A stretch of 9,852 nt of DNA from Bacillota bacterium (GTDB lineage: Bacteria; Bacillota; Clostridia; Oscillospirales; Ruminococcaceae), in assembly GCA_023391005.1 (NCBI GenBank), contig JAEWBS010000011.1, forward strand, positions 1 to 9,852, written 5' to 3'. The stretch's first letter is position 1. The number at the start of each line of letters is the position of its first letter. Position numbers and translations under genes: made by a program. A model generated the notes under the pieces. It was given only the letters and a program-made list of their open reading frames with translations. It did no database searches and was not told the origin of the DNA. Below, one piece after another: positions 1 through 6,468 of this stretch.

Positions 1-120
1 GCTTAAAATAATTGACAAAATATTATTCAGTTTCTGTTCGGGTTTAGTAACAATATATGAATGTTTGCCGACGATACAATAAAGTATAGACTTTTTTTAA
101 AATAACGTTTAAAATTGATG

Positions 121-159
121 GGAACGCAGCATGAATAGTTTTGGGTTCGGCTGCGTTTT
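121..159 (+). promoter_or_regulatory. Leader hairpin upstream of mmdA
   Basis: Bases 123-130 (AACGCAGC) pair perfectly with 150-157 (GCTGCGTT). Two G-T pairs (121-122 with 158-159) can extend the stem, and a short T run (156-159) ends it. The loop is 19 nt. This could be a transcription attenuator in the mmd leader, or the terminator of a gene lying left of the window. It encloses the upstream ATG at 131, which argues against translation starting there. The function is inference; only the inverted repeat is seen directly. Confidence 0.4.
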
Positions 160-175
160 GGTGGAGAATCTTTAT

Positions 176-181
176 GAGGAG
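176..181 (+). promoter_or_regulatory. Ribosome binding site deciding the mmdA start
   Basis: GAGGAG lies 12 nt before the in-frame GTG at 194. The other in-frame starts, ATG 131 and GTG 161, have no comparable purine-rich site before them. The spacing is on the long side, so the assignment is likely but not certain. Confidence 0.5.
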
Positions 182-193
182 TATGAAGATTCT

Positions 194-1741
194 GTGTCGA
201 TACAAATAATAGAAGAGCTTCGTGAGAAAAAATCCCGCATTTTTCAGGGTGGCGGTAAAAAACGTGCTGCTAAGCAGCATGAGAGTGGAAAGCTGACCGC
301 CCGCGAAAGAATTGCCCTGCTGCTGGACAAGGACAGCTTTACTGAGCTGGACGCCTTTGTCGAGCACCGCTGCACCAGCTTCGGCATGGAGAGCGTTGAA
401 ATTCCCGGTGAGGGAGTTGTAACCGGGTATGGTAACATCGACGGCCGTCTGGTCTATGTCTACGCTCAGGATTTTACCGTCATGGGCGGTTCTCTGGGCG
501 AAATGCACGCCAGAAAAATTTGCAAAGTGCTGGATCTGGCGATTAAAACCGGCGCACCCGTCATCGGCATGAACGATTCGGGCGGCGCGCGCATTCAAGA
601 AGGCGTGGACGCGCTTTCAGGCTTTGGCGATATCTTTTTCCGCAACACGCTGGCATCCGGCGTTGTACCGCAGATCTCGGTAATCATGGGGCCCTGTGCC
701 GGAGGGGCTGTCTATTCCCCTGCCCTGACCGATTTTATCTTTATGGTGGATAAAACCTCCAATATGTTTATCACCGGCCCTTCGGTTATTAAAACCGTCA
801 CGGGCGAGGATGTTTCGGCTCAGGATCTGGGCGGCGCTATCACGCACAACACCATTTCGGGCGTTGCGCAGTTTGTCTACCCCAACGAGCAGGAGACCAT
901 TGTGGCCATCCGCCGCCTCATCGGCTTTTTACCGTCGAATAACCACGAAAAAGCGCCGGCTTTGTCCACAAAGGACGATTGCCGCCGCCTGTGCCGCAGT
1001 TTAGAGACGATTGTGCCCGAGTCTTCTAGCAAGGCGTATGACATGAAAAGTGTGATTTCGGCCGTTGTGGACGATGAAAACTTTTTTGAGGTTCAGGCTT
1101 ATTATGCTCAGAACATTATCACCGGCTTTGGACGCGTCAACGGGCAGACCGTCGGTATTATTGCAAACCAGCCCCGCATTATGGCCGGATGCCTTGACAT
1201 CAACGCTTCGGACAAGGCGGGCAGGTTCGTATCCATTTGCGACAGCTTTAACATTCCGCTTGTGACCTTTGTTGACGTCCCCGGTTTCTTACCGGGAATT
1301 AATCAGGAGTATGGCGGCATTATTCGCCACGGCGCCAAATTGCTGCATGCTTACTGTGAAGCGACCGTTCCAAAAGTAACCGTTGTGGTTCGCAAGGCCT
1401 ACGGCGGTGCTTATATAGCCATGTGCTCCAAACATCTTGGCGCCGACATGGTGTTGGCCTGGCCAACAGCTGAAATTGCGGTTATGGGCCCTCAGGGCGC
1501 CGCGAATATCATATTTAAAAATGATATTGAAACGTCAGCTGACCCGGCCCAAACCCGTTCGGAAAAGATTGAGGCGTACAAGGCAGAGTTTTCCAACCCT
1601 TTTCAAGCCGCAAAACGCGGTTTTGTGGACGACGTGATCGAGCCCGCCGAAACGCGGATGCGTGTTGCCAGCGCACTTTCGATGCTTGGCAGCAAAAGCG
1701 AGACACGTCCGGCCAAGAAGCATGGCAACTTTCCAGTGTAA
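194..1741 (+). CDS. mmdA: Acyl-CoA carboxyltransferase subunit of Na+-pumping methylmalonyl-CoA decarboxylase (alpha)
   Basis: The protein transfers the carboxyl group from an acyl-CoA, probably (S)-methylmalonyl-CoA, to biotin on MmdC, giving propionyl-CoA. It is a two-domain crotonase-fold carboxyltransferase (PccB/MmdA family). The start chosen is GTG 194, giving 515 aa, typical for MmdA; the frame stays open back to ATG 131 (536 aa), but that start lacks an RBS and the extra residues do not look like the family. Seen in 515-aa numbering: a family N-terminus (GGGKKRAAKQHESGKLTARE, about 19-38), the N-domain loop SGGARIQEG (129-137), PGFLPG (363-368) and the C-domain oxyanion region KAYGGAYIAM (401-410), followed by MGPQGAANI. 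The pump neighbours favour a decarboxylase over soluble propionyl-CoA carboxylase. Glutaconyl-CoA decarboxylase alpha is longer (about 587 aa), and oxaloacetate decarboxylase alpha belongs to another family. The stop overlaps the mmdD RBS. Confidence 0.93.
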   Translation: MSIQIIEELREKKSRIFQGGGKKRAAKQHESGKLTARERIALLLDKDSFTELDAFVEHRCTSFGMESVEIPGEGVVTGYGNIDGRLVYVYAQDFTVMGGSLGEMHARKICKVLDLAIKTGAPVIGMNDSGGARIQEGVDALSGFGDIFFRNTLASGVVPQISVIMGPCAGGAVYSPALTDFIFMVDKTSNMFITGPSVIKTVTGEDVSAQDLGGAITHNTISGVAQFVYPNEQETIVAIRRLIGFLPSNNHEKAPALSTKDDCRRLCRSLETIVPESSSKAYDMKSVISAVVDDENFFEVQAYYAQNIITGFGRVNGQTVGIIANQPRIMAGCLDINASDKAGRFVSICDSFNIPLVTFVDVPGFLPGINQEYGGIIRHGAKLLHAYCEATVPKVTVVVRKAYGGAYIAMCSKHLGADMVLAWPTAEIAVMGPQGAANIIFKNDIETSADPAQTRSEKIEAYKAEFSNPFQAAKRGFVDDVIEPAETRMRVASALSMLGSKSETRPAKKHGNFPV

Positions 1742-1750
1742 GGAGGTGAT
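1740..1750 (+). promoter_or_regulatory. Full-length Shine-Dalgarno of mmdD overlapping the mmdA stop
   Basis: AAGGAGGTGAT matches the 16S rRNA anti-Shine-Dalgarno over its whole length and begins inside the TAA stop of mmdA, 4 nt before ATG 1755. This suggests strong translation of the small subunit, coupled to mmdA. Confidence 0.85.
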
Positions 1751-1754
1751 TTTT

Positions 1755-2012
1755 ATGGCACCAATGTCCCCGCTCCTGCTCACCTTGTTTGGCATGGTTA
1801 TCGTTATGATTGTGCTCACGATGATTATGTGTATCATCATGATCATGGGCAAGATTCTCGCCCCAAAAACCGTGCCGGTTGCCCCTGCTGCCCCTACTGC
1901 CCCCACCTATAATCAGGCGGAGGAAGAAACGCTCGCTGTTATTATGGCCGCTGTTTCAAATGTGGTTGGAACGAAAAATATCGGCAGCATCAACGTTAGA
2001 CCTAAGAATTAG
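1755..2012 (+). CDS. mmdD: Small membrane-anchor subunit of the Na+-pumping decarboxylase (OadG/MmdD family)
   Basis: This 85-aa protein is the delta (gamma-like) subunit that holds the soluble carboxyltransferase and biotin carrier on the membrane pump. It has one N-terminal membrane helix (about residues 7-32), then a short Ala/Pro/Thr linker (about 37-51). A C-terminal segment of the family type (EETLAVIMAAVSNVVG, then NIGSINVRP) is the part expected to bind the carboxyltransferase. The ATG at 1755 is chosen because a perfect Shine-Dalgarno precedes it; an in-frame ATG at 1662 lies inside mmdA and has no site. The membrane helix is rich in methionine (six Met between residues 14 and 31). 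The function rests on size, topology and position between mmdA and mmdC; the family is divergent in sequence. Confidence 0.85.
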   Translation: MAPMSPLLLTLFGMVIVMIVLTMIMCIIMIMGKILAPKTVPVAPAAPTAPTYNQAEEETLAVIMAAVSNVVGTKNIGSINVRPKN

Positions 2013-2071
2013 CCCTACCGGTCAATCTGTACGCCATCAACACATCTCAAGATTTGGAGTGAATTGTTTTA

Positions 2072-2467
2072 ATGAAGAAGTTTAATGTTACCGTCAACGG
2101 TAAGGCTTATGAAGTCGAAGTAGAAGAACTCAACGGCTCCGCCGCAGCGCCTGTTGTCCGCGCCGCCGCTCCCGTTGTTCCCGCGGCCCCCGCAGCCGCC
2201 CCCAAGGCTGCCGCTCCCGCCGCAGCGCCCGCTAAGGCTGCCGCCCCCTCGGCCGGCACCGTTATCTCCGCGCCCATGAGCGGCACCATCTTCAAGACCC
2301 TTGTCAAGCCCGGCGACGTTATCAAAAACGGTCAGGTTGTACTGGTACTTGAAGCAATGAAAATGGAAAATGAAATCTTCGCCCCCTGCGACGGCACCGT
2401 TACAGAAGTCCGCATTTCTGAGGGCGCTGCTGTTCAGCCCGGCGATGTTCTTGTTGTAATCGCCTAA
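2072..2467 (+). CDS. mmdC: Biotin carboxyl carrier subunit of the Na+-pumping decarboxylase (gamma)
   Basis: This 131-aa biotinyl-domain protein shuttles CO2 as carboxybiotin between MmdA and MmdB. It has three parts: a short N-terminal segment (1-22), an Ala/Pro-rich flexible linker (about 24-61, with Lys and Arg interspersed), and a C-terminal lipoyl/biotinyl domain (about 62-131). The biotinylation motif is EAMKM, with Lys97 as the expected attachment site. The family signatures APMSGTI before it and GDVLVVIA at the C-terminus are present. ATG 2072 has GGAG 12 nt upstream. The coding sequence is markedly GC- and GCC-rich in the linker, as usual for such swinging-arm proteins. A biotin ligase must act on it but none is encoded in this window. 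Confidence 0.95.
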   Translation: MKKFNVTVNGKAYEVEVEELNGSAAAPVVRAAAPVVPAAPAAAPKAAAPAAAPAKAAAPSAGTVISAPMSGTIFKTLVKPGDVIKNGQVVLVLEAMKMENEIFAPCDGTVTEVRISEGAAVQPGDVLVVIA

Positions 2468-2507
2468 GTGCACACACCAAAGTTTACAAAGGATTTGAGG
2501 TAATAAC

Positions 2508-3794
2508 GTGGCTGAAGCAATGATAAAATTCTTTAGAGATACTGGTTTTTACAATATCTCTTGGCAGCAGGCGGTTATGATTCTCGTCTCATTCGTTTTG
2601 ATGTATCTGGCCATTGTCAAAAACTATGAGCCGCTGCTTTTGCTGCCGATCTCGTTCGGTATGTTTCTGGCAAACTTTCCGCTTGGCGGCGTCAACGACC
2701 TGCCCAGTGAAACACTGCGCTATCTGGCCACCGTGCCTGAGGCGCTCAAAGCAAGCGACCTGACCGCTCAGTTTGGTTCACTGTTGGTCTCGGGTGAGCA
2801 TTTGTTGCAAAAAGCGGTGGAAAACGGTTATGAGGTTTTAGCCGCAAAGAGCACCTACGGCGGCCTGCTCTACTATCTTGGCCGCGGCGTTAAGCTCGGT
2901 ATCTACCCGCCCCTGATCTTCATGGGCATCGGCGCGATGACCGACTTTGCTCCGCTGATCTCCAACCCCAAGAGCATTCTGCTTGGCGGCGCCGCGCAGC
3001 TGGGTATCTTTGGCGCTTATATCGGCGCTGTCGCACTCGGCTTTACCCCGCAGGAAGCGGGTTCCATCGGTATCATCGGCGGTGCGGACGGCCCCACGGC
3101 GCTCTATCTGACCGCGAAGCTGGCCGACCACCTGCTTGGACCGATCGCCGTTGCGGCCTACTCTTACATGGCGCTTGTGCCGGTCATTCAGCCGCCCATC
3201 ATGAAGGCGCTGACCTCCAAGAAGGAGCGTATGATCGTCATGAGTATGGACAATCTGCGCCCGGTTTCTAAGATTGAGAAGATCATTTTCCCGATCGCCG
3301 TTACCACGCTGGTCGGCCTGATTCTGCCCTCTACCGTGCCGCTTCTGGGCATGCTGATGTTCGGCAACCTGATGAAGGAAACCGGCATTGTGGAGCGTCT
3401 CAACAAGACCGCTCAGAACGAGCTGTTGAACATCATCACCATCTTCTTGGGTCTGTCGGTCGGTTCCACCGCCACTGCGGAGGCCTTCCTGAACGCTAAG
3501 ACGCTGGGCATCATGCTCATGGGCGTCACCGCCTTCGCGCTCGGCACCGCCGGTGGCGTGCTGCTGGGCAAGCTGATGAACGTGATCAGCGTTTCGATGG
3601 GCGGCAGGCCTGTCAACCCGCTGATTGGCTCGGCAGGCGTTTCCGCTGTTCCGATGGCGGCGCGTGTGTCGCAGGTTGTCGGCCAGAAGGAGAACCCCTC
3701 TAACTTCCTGCTCATGCACGCCATGGGCCCGAACGTTGCGGGTGTTATCGGCTCTGCCATTGCGGCCGGTATTCTGCTGTCCGTTCTCGGCTAA
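2508..3794 (+). CDS. mmdB: Sodium-pumping decarboxylase membrane subunit (beta, OadB/MmdB/GcdB family)
   Basis: This integral membrane protein decarboxylates carboxybiotin and couples the reaction to Na+ export. It has 428 aa and many hydrophobic helices. Conserved family segments visible are MGIGAMTDFAPLISNPKSIL (139-158), IGGADGPT (190-197, with Asp194, which aligns with the essential membrane aspartate of OadB), GNLMKETGIVERL (286-298), NPLIGSAGVSAVP (370-382) and HAMGPNVAGVIGSA (404-417). The start is GTG 2508, 7 nt after GAGG; ATG 2520 is a weaker alternative. The N-terminal 110 residues, before KSTYGGLLYYLG, include a first helix and a loop longer than in the shortest homologues. It is the last gene of the operon, 40 nt after mmdC, and is followed by a strong terminator. 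Gene order mmdA-D-C-B is as described for Propionigenium modestum. The sequence alone cannot fully separate methylmalonyl-CoA from glutaconyl-CoA pumps. Confidence 0.95.
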   Translation: MAEAMIKFFRDTGFYNISWQQAVMILVSFVLMYLAIVKNYEPLLLLPISFGMFLANFPLGGVNDLPSETLRYLATVPEALKASDLTAQFGSLLVSGEHLLQKAVENGYEVLAAKSTYGGLLYYLGRGVKLGIYPPLIFMGIGAMTDFAPLISNPKSILLGGAAQLGIFGAYIGAVALGFTPQEAGSIGIIGGADGPTALYLTAKLADHLLGPIAVAAYSYMALVPVIQPPIMKALTSKKERMIVMSMDNLRPVSKIEKIIFPIAVTTLVGLILPSTVPLLGMLMFGNLMKETGIVERLNKTAQNELLNIITIFLGLSVGSTATAEAFLNAKTLGIMLMGVTAFALGTAGGVLLGKLMNVISVSMGGRPVNPLIGSAGVSAVPMAARVSQVVGQKENPSNFLLMHAMGPNVAGVIGSAIAAGILLSVLG

Positions 3795-3809
3795 ACTAAA
3801 ACATCATTT

Positions 3810-3843
3810 AAAAGGCATTGGATCACAACGTCCAATGCCTTTT
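3810..3843 (+). terminator. Intrinsic terminator of the mmd operon
   Basis: A perfect 13-bp stem (3810-3822 with 3831-3843) has an 8-nt loop. The stem begins with AAAA and ends with TTTT. It lies 16 nt after the mmdB stop. Confidence 0.93.
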
Positions 3844-4021
3844 ATTGCTGTATTGCCCGGGGCTGGCGCATCATTGCCGTATCTGTTATCGCGCTTGACT
3901 TATTATTCGGATGCTCAGGGCTTCCTTTAAGCTCAATCGCACGCAAGCAACATGGCATTGCAATTCAAGTGATAAGTCAAACTGTTGTAAAGATCAATAA
4001 ATATATGGTTACCTAAATCAA

Positions 4022-4050
4022 TTGACACACTGTTATACGTCTTATATAAT
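4022..4050 (+). promoter_or_regulatory. Consensus SigA promoter of degV
   Basis: TTGACA (4022-4027) and TATAAT (4045-4050) both match consensus exactly, with a 17-nt spacer. Transcription should begin near 4057, leaving a leader of only about 24 nt before the start codon at 4081. Confidence 0.93.
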
Positions 4051-4069
4051 GGTTTTAAATATCTTATTT

Positions 4070-4073
4070 GGAG
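4070..4073 (+). promoter_or_regulatory. RBS fixing the degV start at 4081
   Basis: GGAG lies 7 nt before ATG 4081. It is only 1 nt before the in-frame ATG at 4075, which is too close for initiation there, so the second ATG is preferred. Confidence 0.7.
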
Positions 4074-4080
4074 TATGAAG

Positions 4081-4932
4081 ATGAATCATAAAATTGCGTT
4101 GCTCACCGACTCCTGCTCAGACGTGCCTAAAGCTTACGTCGAAAAATATGGCATGTTTGTCGTTCCGTTAATGATCCATTACAGCTACGGCCATTTCAGA
4201 GACGGCGTAGATATTACCGCGCAGGAGGTTTACGACCGCTTTGAGCAAGAGGTGCCTAAGACCTCCCTTCCTTCGGGGGAAACCATTGCACAAACGCTGC
4301 AGAGCATCTGCGACAAGGGCTATGATCAGGTCGTTATTGTGACCATCTCAAGCGGTTTGAGCGGTACGCACAACATGCTGGCTGTCATGGCAAAGGAATT
4401 TCCGCAACTCGACTGCCGCATTATCGACACCAAAAATATCGGTATTGCCTCCGGCCTGACGGCGATACGCGCAGGGCGGTTGATCGAAGAGGGGCTGACG
4501 CTCGACGAGATCGAAATCGCACTGCTCAAAGCAGTAGAAAATACCCGTATCTACTTTTGCGTTGCCACGCTGGAATATTTGAAAAAGGGCGGCAGAATTG
4601 GTCTGGTGTCGGCTACAATGGGTTCGCTGCTGGGAATTCTTCCGGTGATTTCCTGTAACGAAGAGGGCGTCTATTATACCGTTAAAAAATCCAGAGGCCG
4701 CAAAGCCGTGCTGGATAGCGCAATCTCACTCACCTATGATTTTTTGTCGCAAAGCGAAAAATATATTATTGCGGTGGTGCACGGTGGTGCCGAGCAGGAG
4801 GCGGAGCAGGTTGGTGAAAAGGTCAAGGCTCTGCTGCCAAACTACACCGACTATATTACCGGGCAGATCAGCCCCGCGCTCGTCGTCCACACCGGCCCGG
4901 GTTTGATCGGGTTGTGTATTCAGCGGCTGTAA
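4081..4932 (+). CDS. DegV family fatty-acid-binding protein (FakB-like)
   Basis: DegV proteins bind a fatty acid; in Firmicutes the FakB members present it to the kinase FakA for phosphorylation and entry into phospholipid. This is a cytoplasmic protein of 283 aa, the usual length. Visible motifs are TDSCSD (9-14), TSLPSGE (61-67), SSGLSGTHN (90-98), LEYLKKGGRIG (164-174) and the C-terminal VVHTGPGLIG (268-277); these are the family's lipid-pocket and lid segments. No signal peptide or membrane helix is seen. It is a single-gene unit with its own promoter and terminator; no fakA-like gene is in the window, so the ligand and partner are unknown. The start at 4081 is set by the RBS; 4075 would add two residues. 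Confidence 0.93.
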   Translation: MNHKIALLTDSCSDVPKAYVEKYGMFVVPLMIHYSYGHFRDGVDITAQEVYDRFEQEVPKTSLPSGETIAQTLQSICDKGYDQVVIVTISSGLSGTHNMLAVMAKEFPQLDCRIIDTKNIGIASGLTAIRAGRLIEEGLTLDEIEIALLKAVENTRIYFCVATLEYLKKGGRIGLVSATMGSLLGILPVISCNEEGVYYTVKKSRGRKAVLDSAISLTYDFLSQSEKYIIAVVHGGAEQEAEQVGEKVKALLPNYTDYITGQISPALVVHTGPGLIGLCIQRL

Positions 4933-4950
4933 TATCTAAAATATGCGCTC

Positions 4951-4990
4951 AAGCCTGTGCATGGGGTCATCACCCCGGCACGGGCTTTTT
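4951..4990 (+). terminator. Intrinsic terminator of degV
   Basis: The outer stem AGCCTGTGC (4952-4960) pairs with GCACGGGCT (4978-4986), with one T-G pair. An inner stem GGGG/CCCC (4963-4966 with 4973-4976) sits inside it, and the element ends in a run of five T (4986-4990). It lies 19 nt after the degV stop. Confidence 0.9.
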
Positions 4991-5155
4991 GTTGATATGG
5001 AAACCCACTGCTAAGCCGGTGGAGGCCCCGTAAGCTTTAGCTTCAAGCATCGGGCGAAGCGAGTGTCCGGCCAAACAAAATGGCAGGACTATTGAGGAGC
5101 GCGGCCCGTTTACGGGCGGCAGGGCAAACAATTCAAAAGAAAAGTATTCAATCAT
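4991..5155. repeat. Gene-less tract, possible dispersed intergenic repeat
   Basis: No supported gene is seen here. The tract holds short palindromes: AAGCT-TT-AGCTT near 5032-5043 and GCCCGT-TT-ACGGGC at 5104-5117. The - strand is open for 61 codons (4970-5155), but that frame starts inside the degV terminator side, has no convincing RBS, and its predicted peptide resembles no domain. The composition and the open but non-protein-like frame resemble intergenic repeats found in gut Clostridia genomes. That comparison is from memory and not tested. Confidence 0.3.
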
Positions 5156-5159
5156 CTTG

Positions 5160-5226
5160 AGAGGCTGGCCAGTGGCAGGCCTTATAGGGCCTAATCAAGT
5201 CACCAGCTTAGCTGGTGGTACCCCTA
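5160..5226. repeat. Double-palindrome element, possibly an IS200/IS605-type end or remnant
   Basis: Two hairpins sit about 20 nt apart. An imperfect stem AGGCTGGCC/GGCAGGCCT lies at 5162-5182. A perfect palindrome CACCAGCT-T-AGCTGGTG lies at 5201-5217. Paired imperfect hairpins of this kind occur at the ends of IS200/IS605-family elements, but there is no tnpA or tnpB in the window. From 5227 to 5414 nothing else recognisable is seen apart from the RBS of the next gene. Confidence 0.3.
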
Positions 5227-5414
5227 GATTTATTGCCCTTCACTTCCCTCCAGCAAAAGAAAATGGCACGTGCTTTTCTATTGGACATGACATCCATCAT
5301 ACACATTGTTATAGGAGATGGATTATACGCCGCTGCACCGGATTTCTTACGAAGGGCACAGGTCCCATTTTACTGCGGCCGGCATAACTAAAAATAGATC
5401 AGTGGGGATTTTTT

Positions 5415-6335
5415 ATGTGTACAGCGATTACTTTGAGCGCTCAGTCGGGTAATTTTTTTTTAGCGCGCACAATGGATTTTTCTTATGACCTTGTTCCCCA
5501 ACTCATTATCATGCCGCGTTCACATACGTGGGACGGCGCGCTTGAGGGCGTTACATTAACCAATACCTATCGGTTCATGGGGCTGGGACAGGAGATGGAC
5601 GGCCTTCTGGCCTTTTTTGACGGCATTAACGAAGAAGGCTTTGCCGCAGCCGCGCTATTCTTTGCAGGCTATGCGCGGTACGAGCACAGCCCCGTGCGTT
5701 CCCCAAGCGGTACGATTGCCTCGGTAGATTTTCTGCACTATCTTCTCGGGCAATGCGGCGCGGTCAGCGAGCTGCCTTCGCTGCTCAAAAACGTCAAGAT
5801 ATCAGGTGTAAAAGACCCGATGACCGGCACGGTCTCGCCTTTGCACTGGATTGCGGCCGATAAAAGCGGCGCTTGTGTGGTGATTGAATCGACCAAACGA
5901 GGCGTGGAGCTGCTGCATAACTCAATCGGCGTTATGACCAACAGCCCCGATTTACACTGGCACATGACAAACCTGAGAAACTACATAGGGGTCACGCCGA
6001 CGCAGACAGAAAAAGCGGTGTGGGGCGACGTACCGCTAATACCTTTTGGCCAAGGGGGCGGAACTATAGGCCTGCCCGGCGGCTTTAGCTCACCTGAGCG
6101 CTTTGTTCGCGCCGCCTATTTAAAGACGCATATTCCCCCGACGGTAGATAGCAGAACGGCGGTTGGCGATTGCTTCCACGTTCTGGCCAATGTCGCCCTT
6201 CCCAAGGGTGCGGTTATCACCAGCCGAGGAACCTATGATTATACAAGATATACCGCTGTGATGAATCTAAACTCTCTTGAATATTTTTATAGAACCTATG
6301 ATGATTTTCACGTTAAAACCGCCACGTTATGGTGA
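5415..6335 (+). CDS. Choloylglycine hydrolase family protein (bile salt hydrolase / penicillin V acylase-like)
   Basis: This is an N-terminal nucleophile hydrolase that cleaves linear amide bonds; known members deconjugate bile salts or penicillin V. It has 306 aa, within the family's 310-350 range or slightly short. After loss of Met1 the nucleophile is Cys2 (MCTAIT). Arg18 and Asp21 (ARTMDF), Asn176 (MTNSP) and Arg229 (SSPERF) match the catalytic set (C2, R18, D21, N175, R228). The residue at the substrate-discriminating position 82, Asn in classical bile salt hydrolases and Tyr in Bacillus penicillin V acylase, is Phe here (LFFAG), so specificity cannot be assigned. There is no signal peptide, so a cytoplasmic location is likely. 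ATG 5415 follows GGGG at 5404-5407. It stands alone, converging on yebC; no bile-acid transporter is nearby. Confidence 0.92.
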   Translation: MCTAITLSAQSGNFFLARTMDFSYDLVPQLIIMPRSHTWDGALEGVTLTNTYRFMGLGQEMDGLLAFFDGINEEGFAAAALFFAGYARYEHSPVRSPSGTIASVDFLHYLLGQCGAVSELPSLLKNVKISGVKDPMTGTVSPLHWIAADKSGACVVIESTKRGVELLHNSIGVMTNSPDLHWHMTNLRNYIGVTPTQTEKAVWGDVPLIPFGQGGGTIGLPGGFSSPERFVRAAYLKTHIPPTVDSRTAVGDCFHVLANVALPKGAVITSRGTYDYTRYTAVMNLNSLEYFYRTYDDFHVKTATLW

Positions 6336-6394
6336 ACAGTGTTCAAAACGCCTAACGCAAAACCTATACTCAACGCACCTGTGCCTGAATGTAC

Positions 6395-6439
6395 AAAACC
6401 GGCCTCTCTTATGACATAACATAAGAGGGGCCGGTTTTT
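6395..6439. terminator. Bidirectional intrinsic terminator between the hydrolase and yebC
   Basis: An 18-bp stem (6395-6412 with 6421-6438) has one T-G pair and an 8-nt loop. AAAA begins it and a T run ends it, so it can stop transcription on both strands. It lies between two convergent genes, 60 nt after the hydrolase stop and 30 nt past the yebC end. Confidence 0.93.
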
Positions 6440-6468
6440 AATCCAGTATTAATGAGAACCGTCGATGT

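Noticed and set aside
12..17. TTGACA as the -35 box of an mmd promoter
   Set aside because: No acceptable -10 lies 16-18 nt downstream (35-40 reads TGTTCG). TACAAT at 75-80 is a possible -10 but lacks a partner -35.
2838..3719. 293-codon open frame antisense to mmdB
   Set aside because: It has a His/Arg/Asp-rich composition typical of an antisense shadow, no RBS logic, and mmdB on the other strand is certain.
5157..5387. 76-codon open frame on the + strand before the hydrolase
   Set aside because: It overlaps the palindromes, has no Shine-Dalgarno, no recognisable domain and an unlikely composition.
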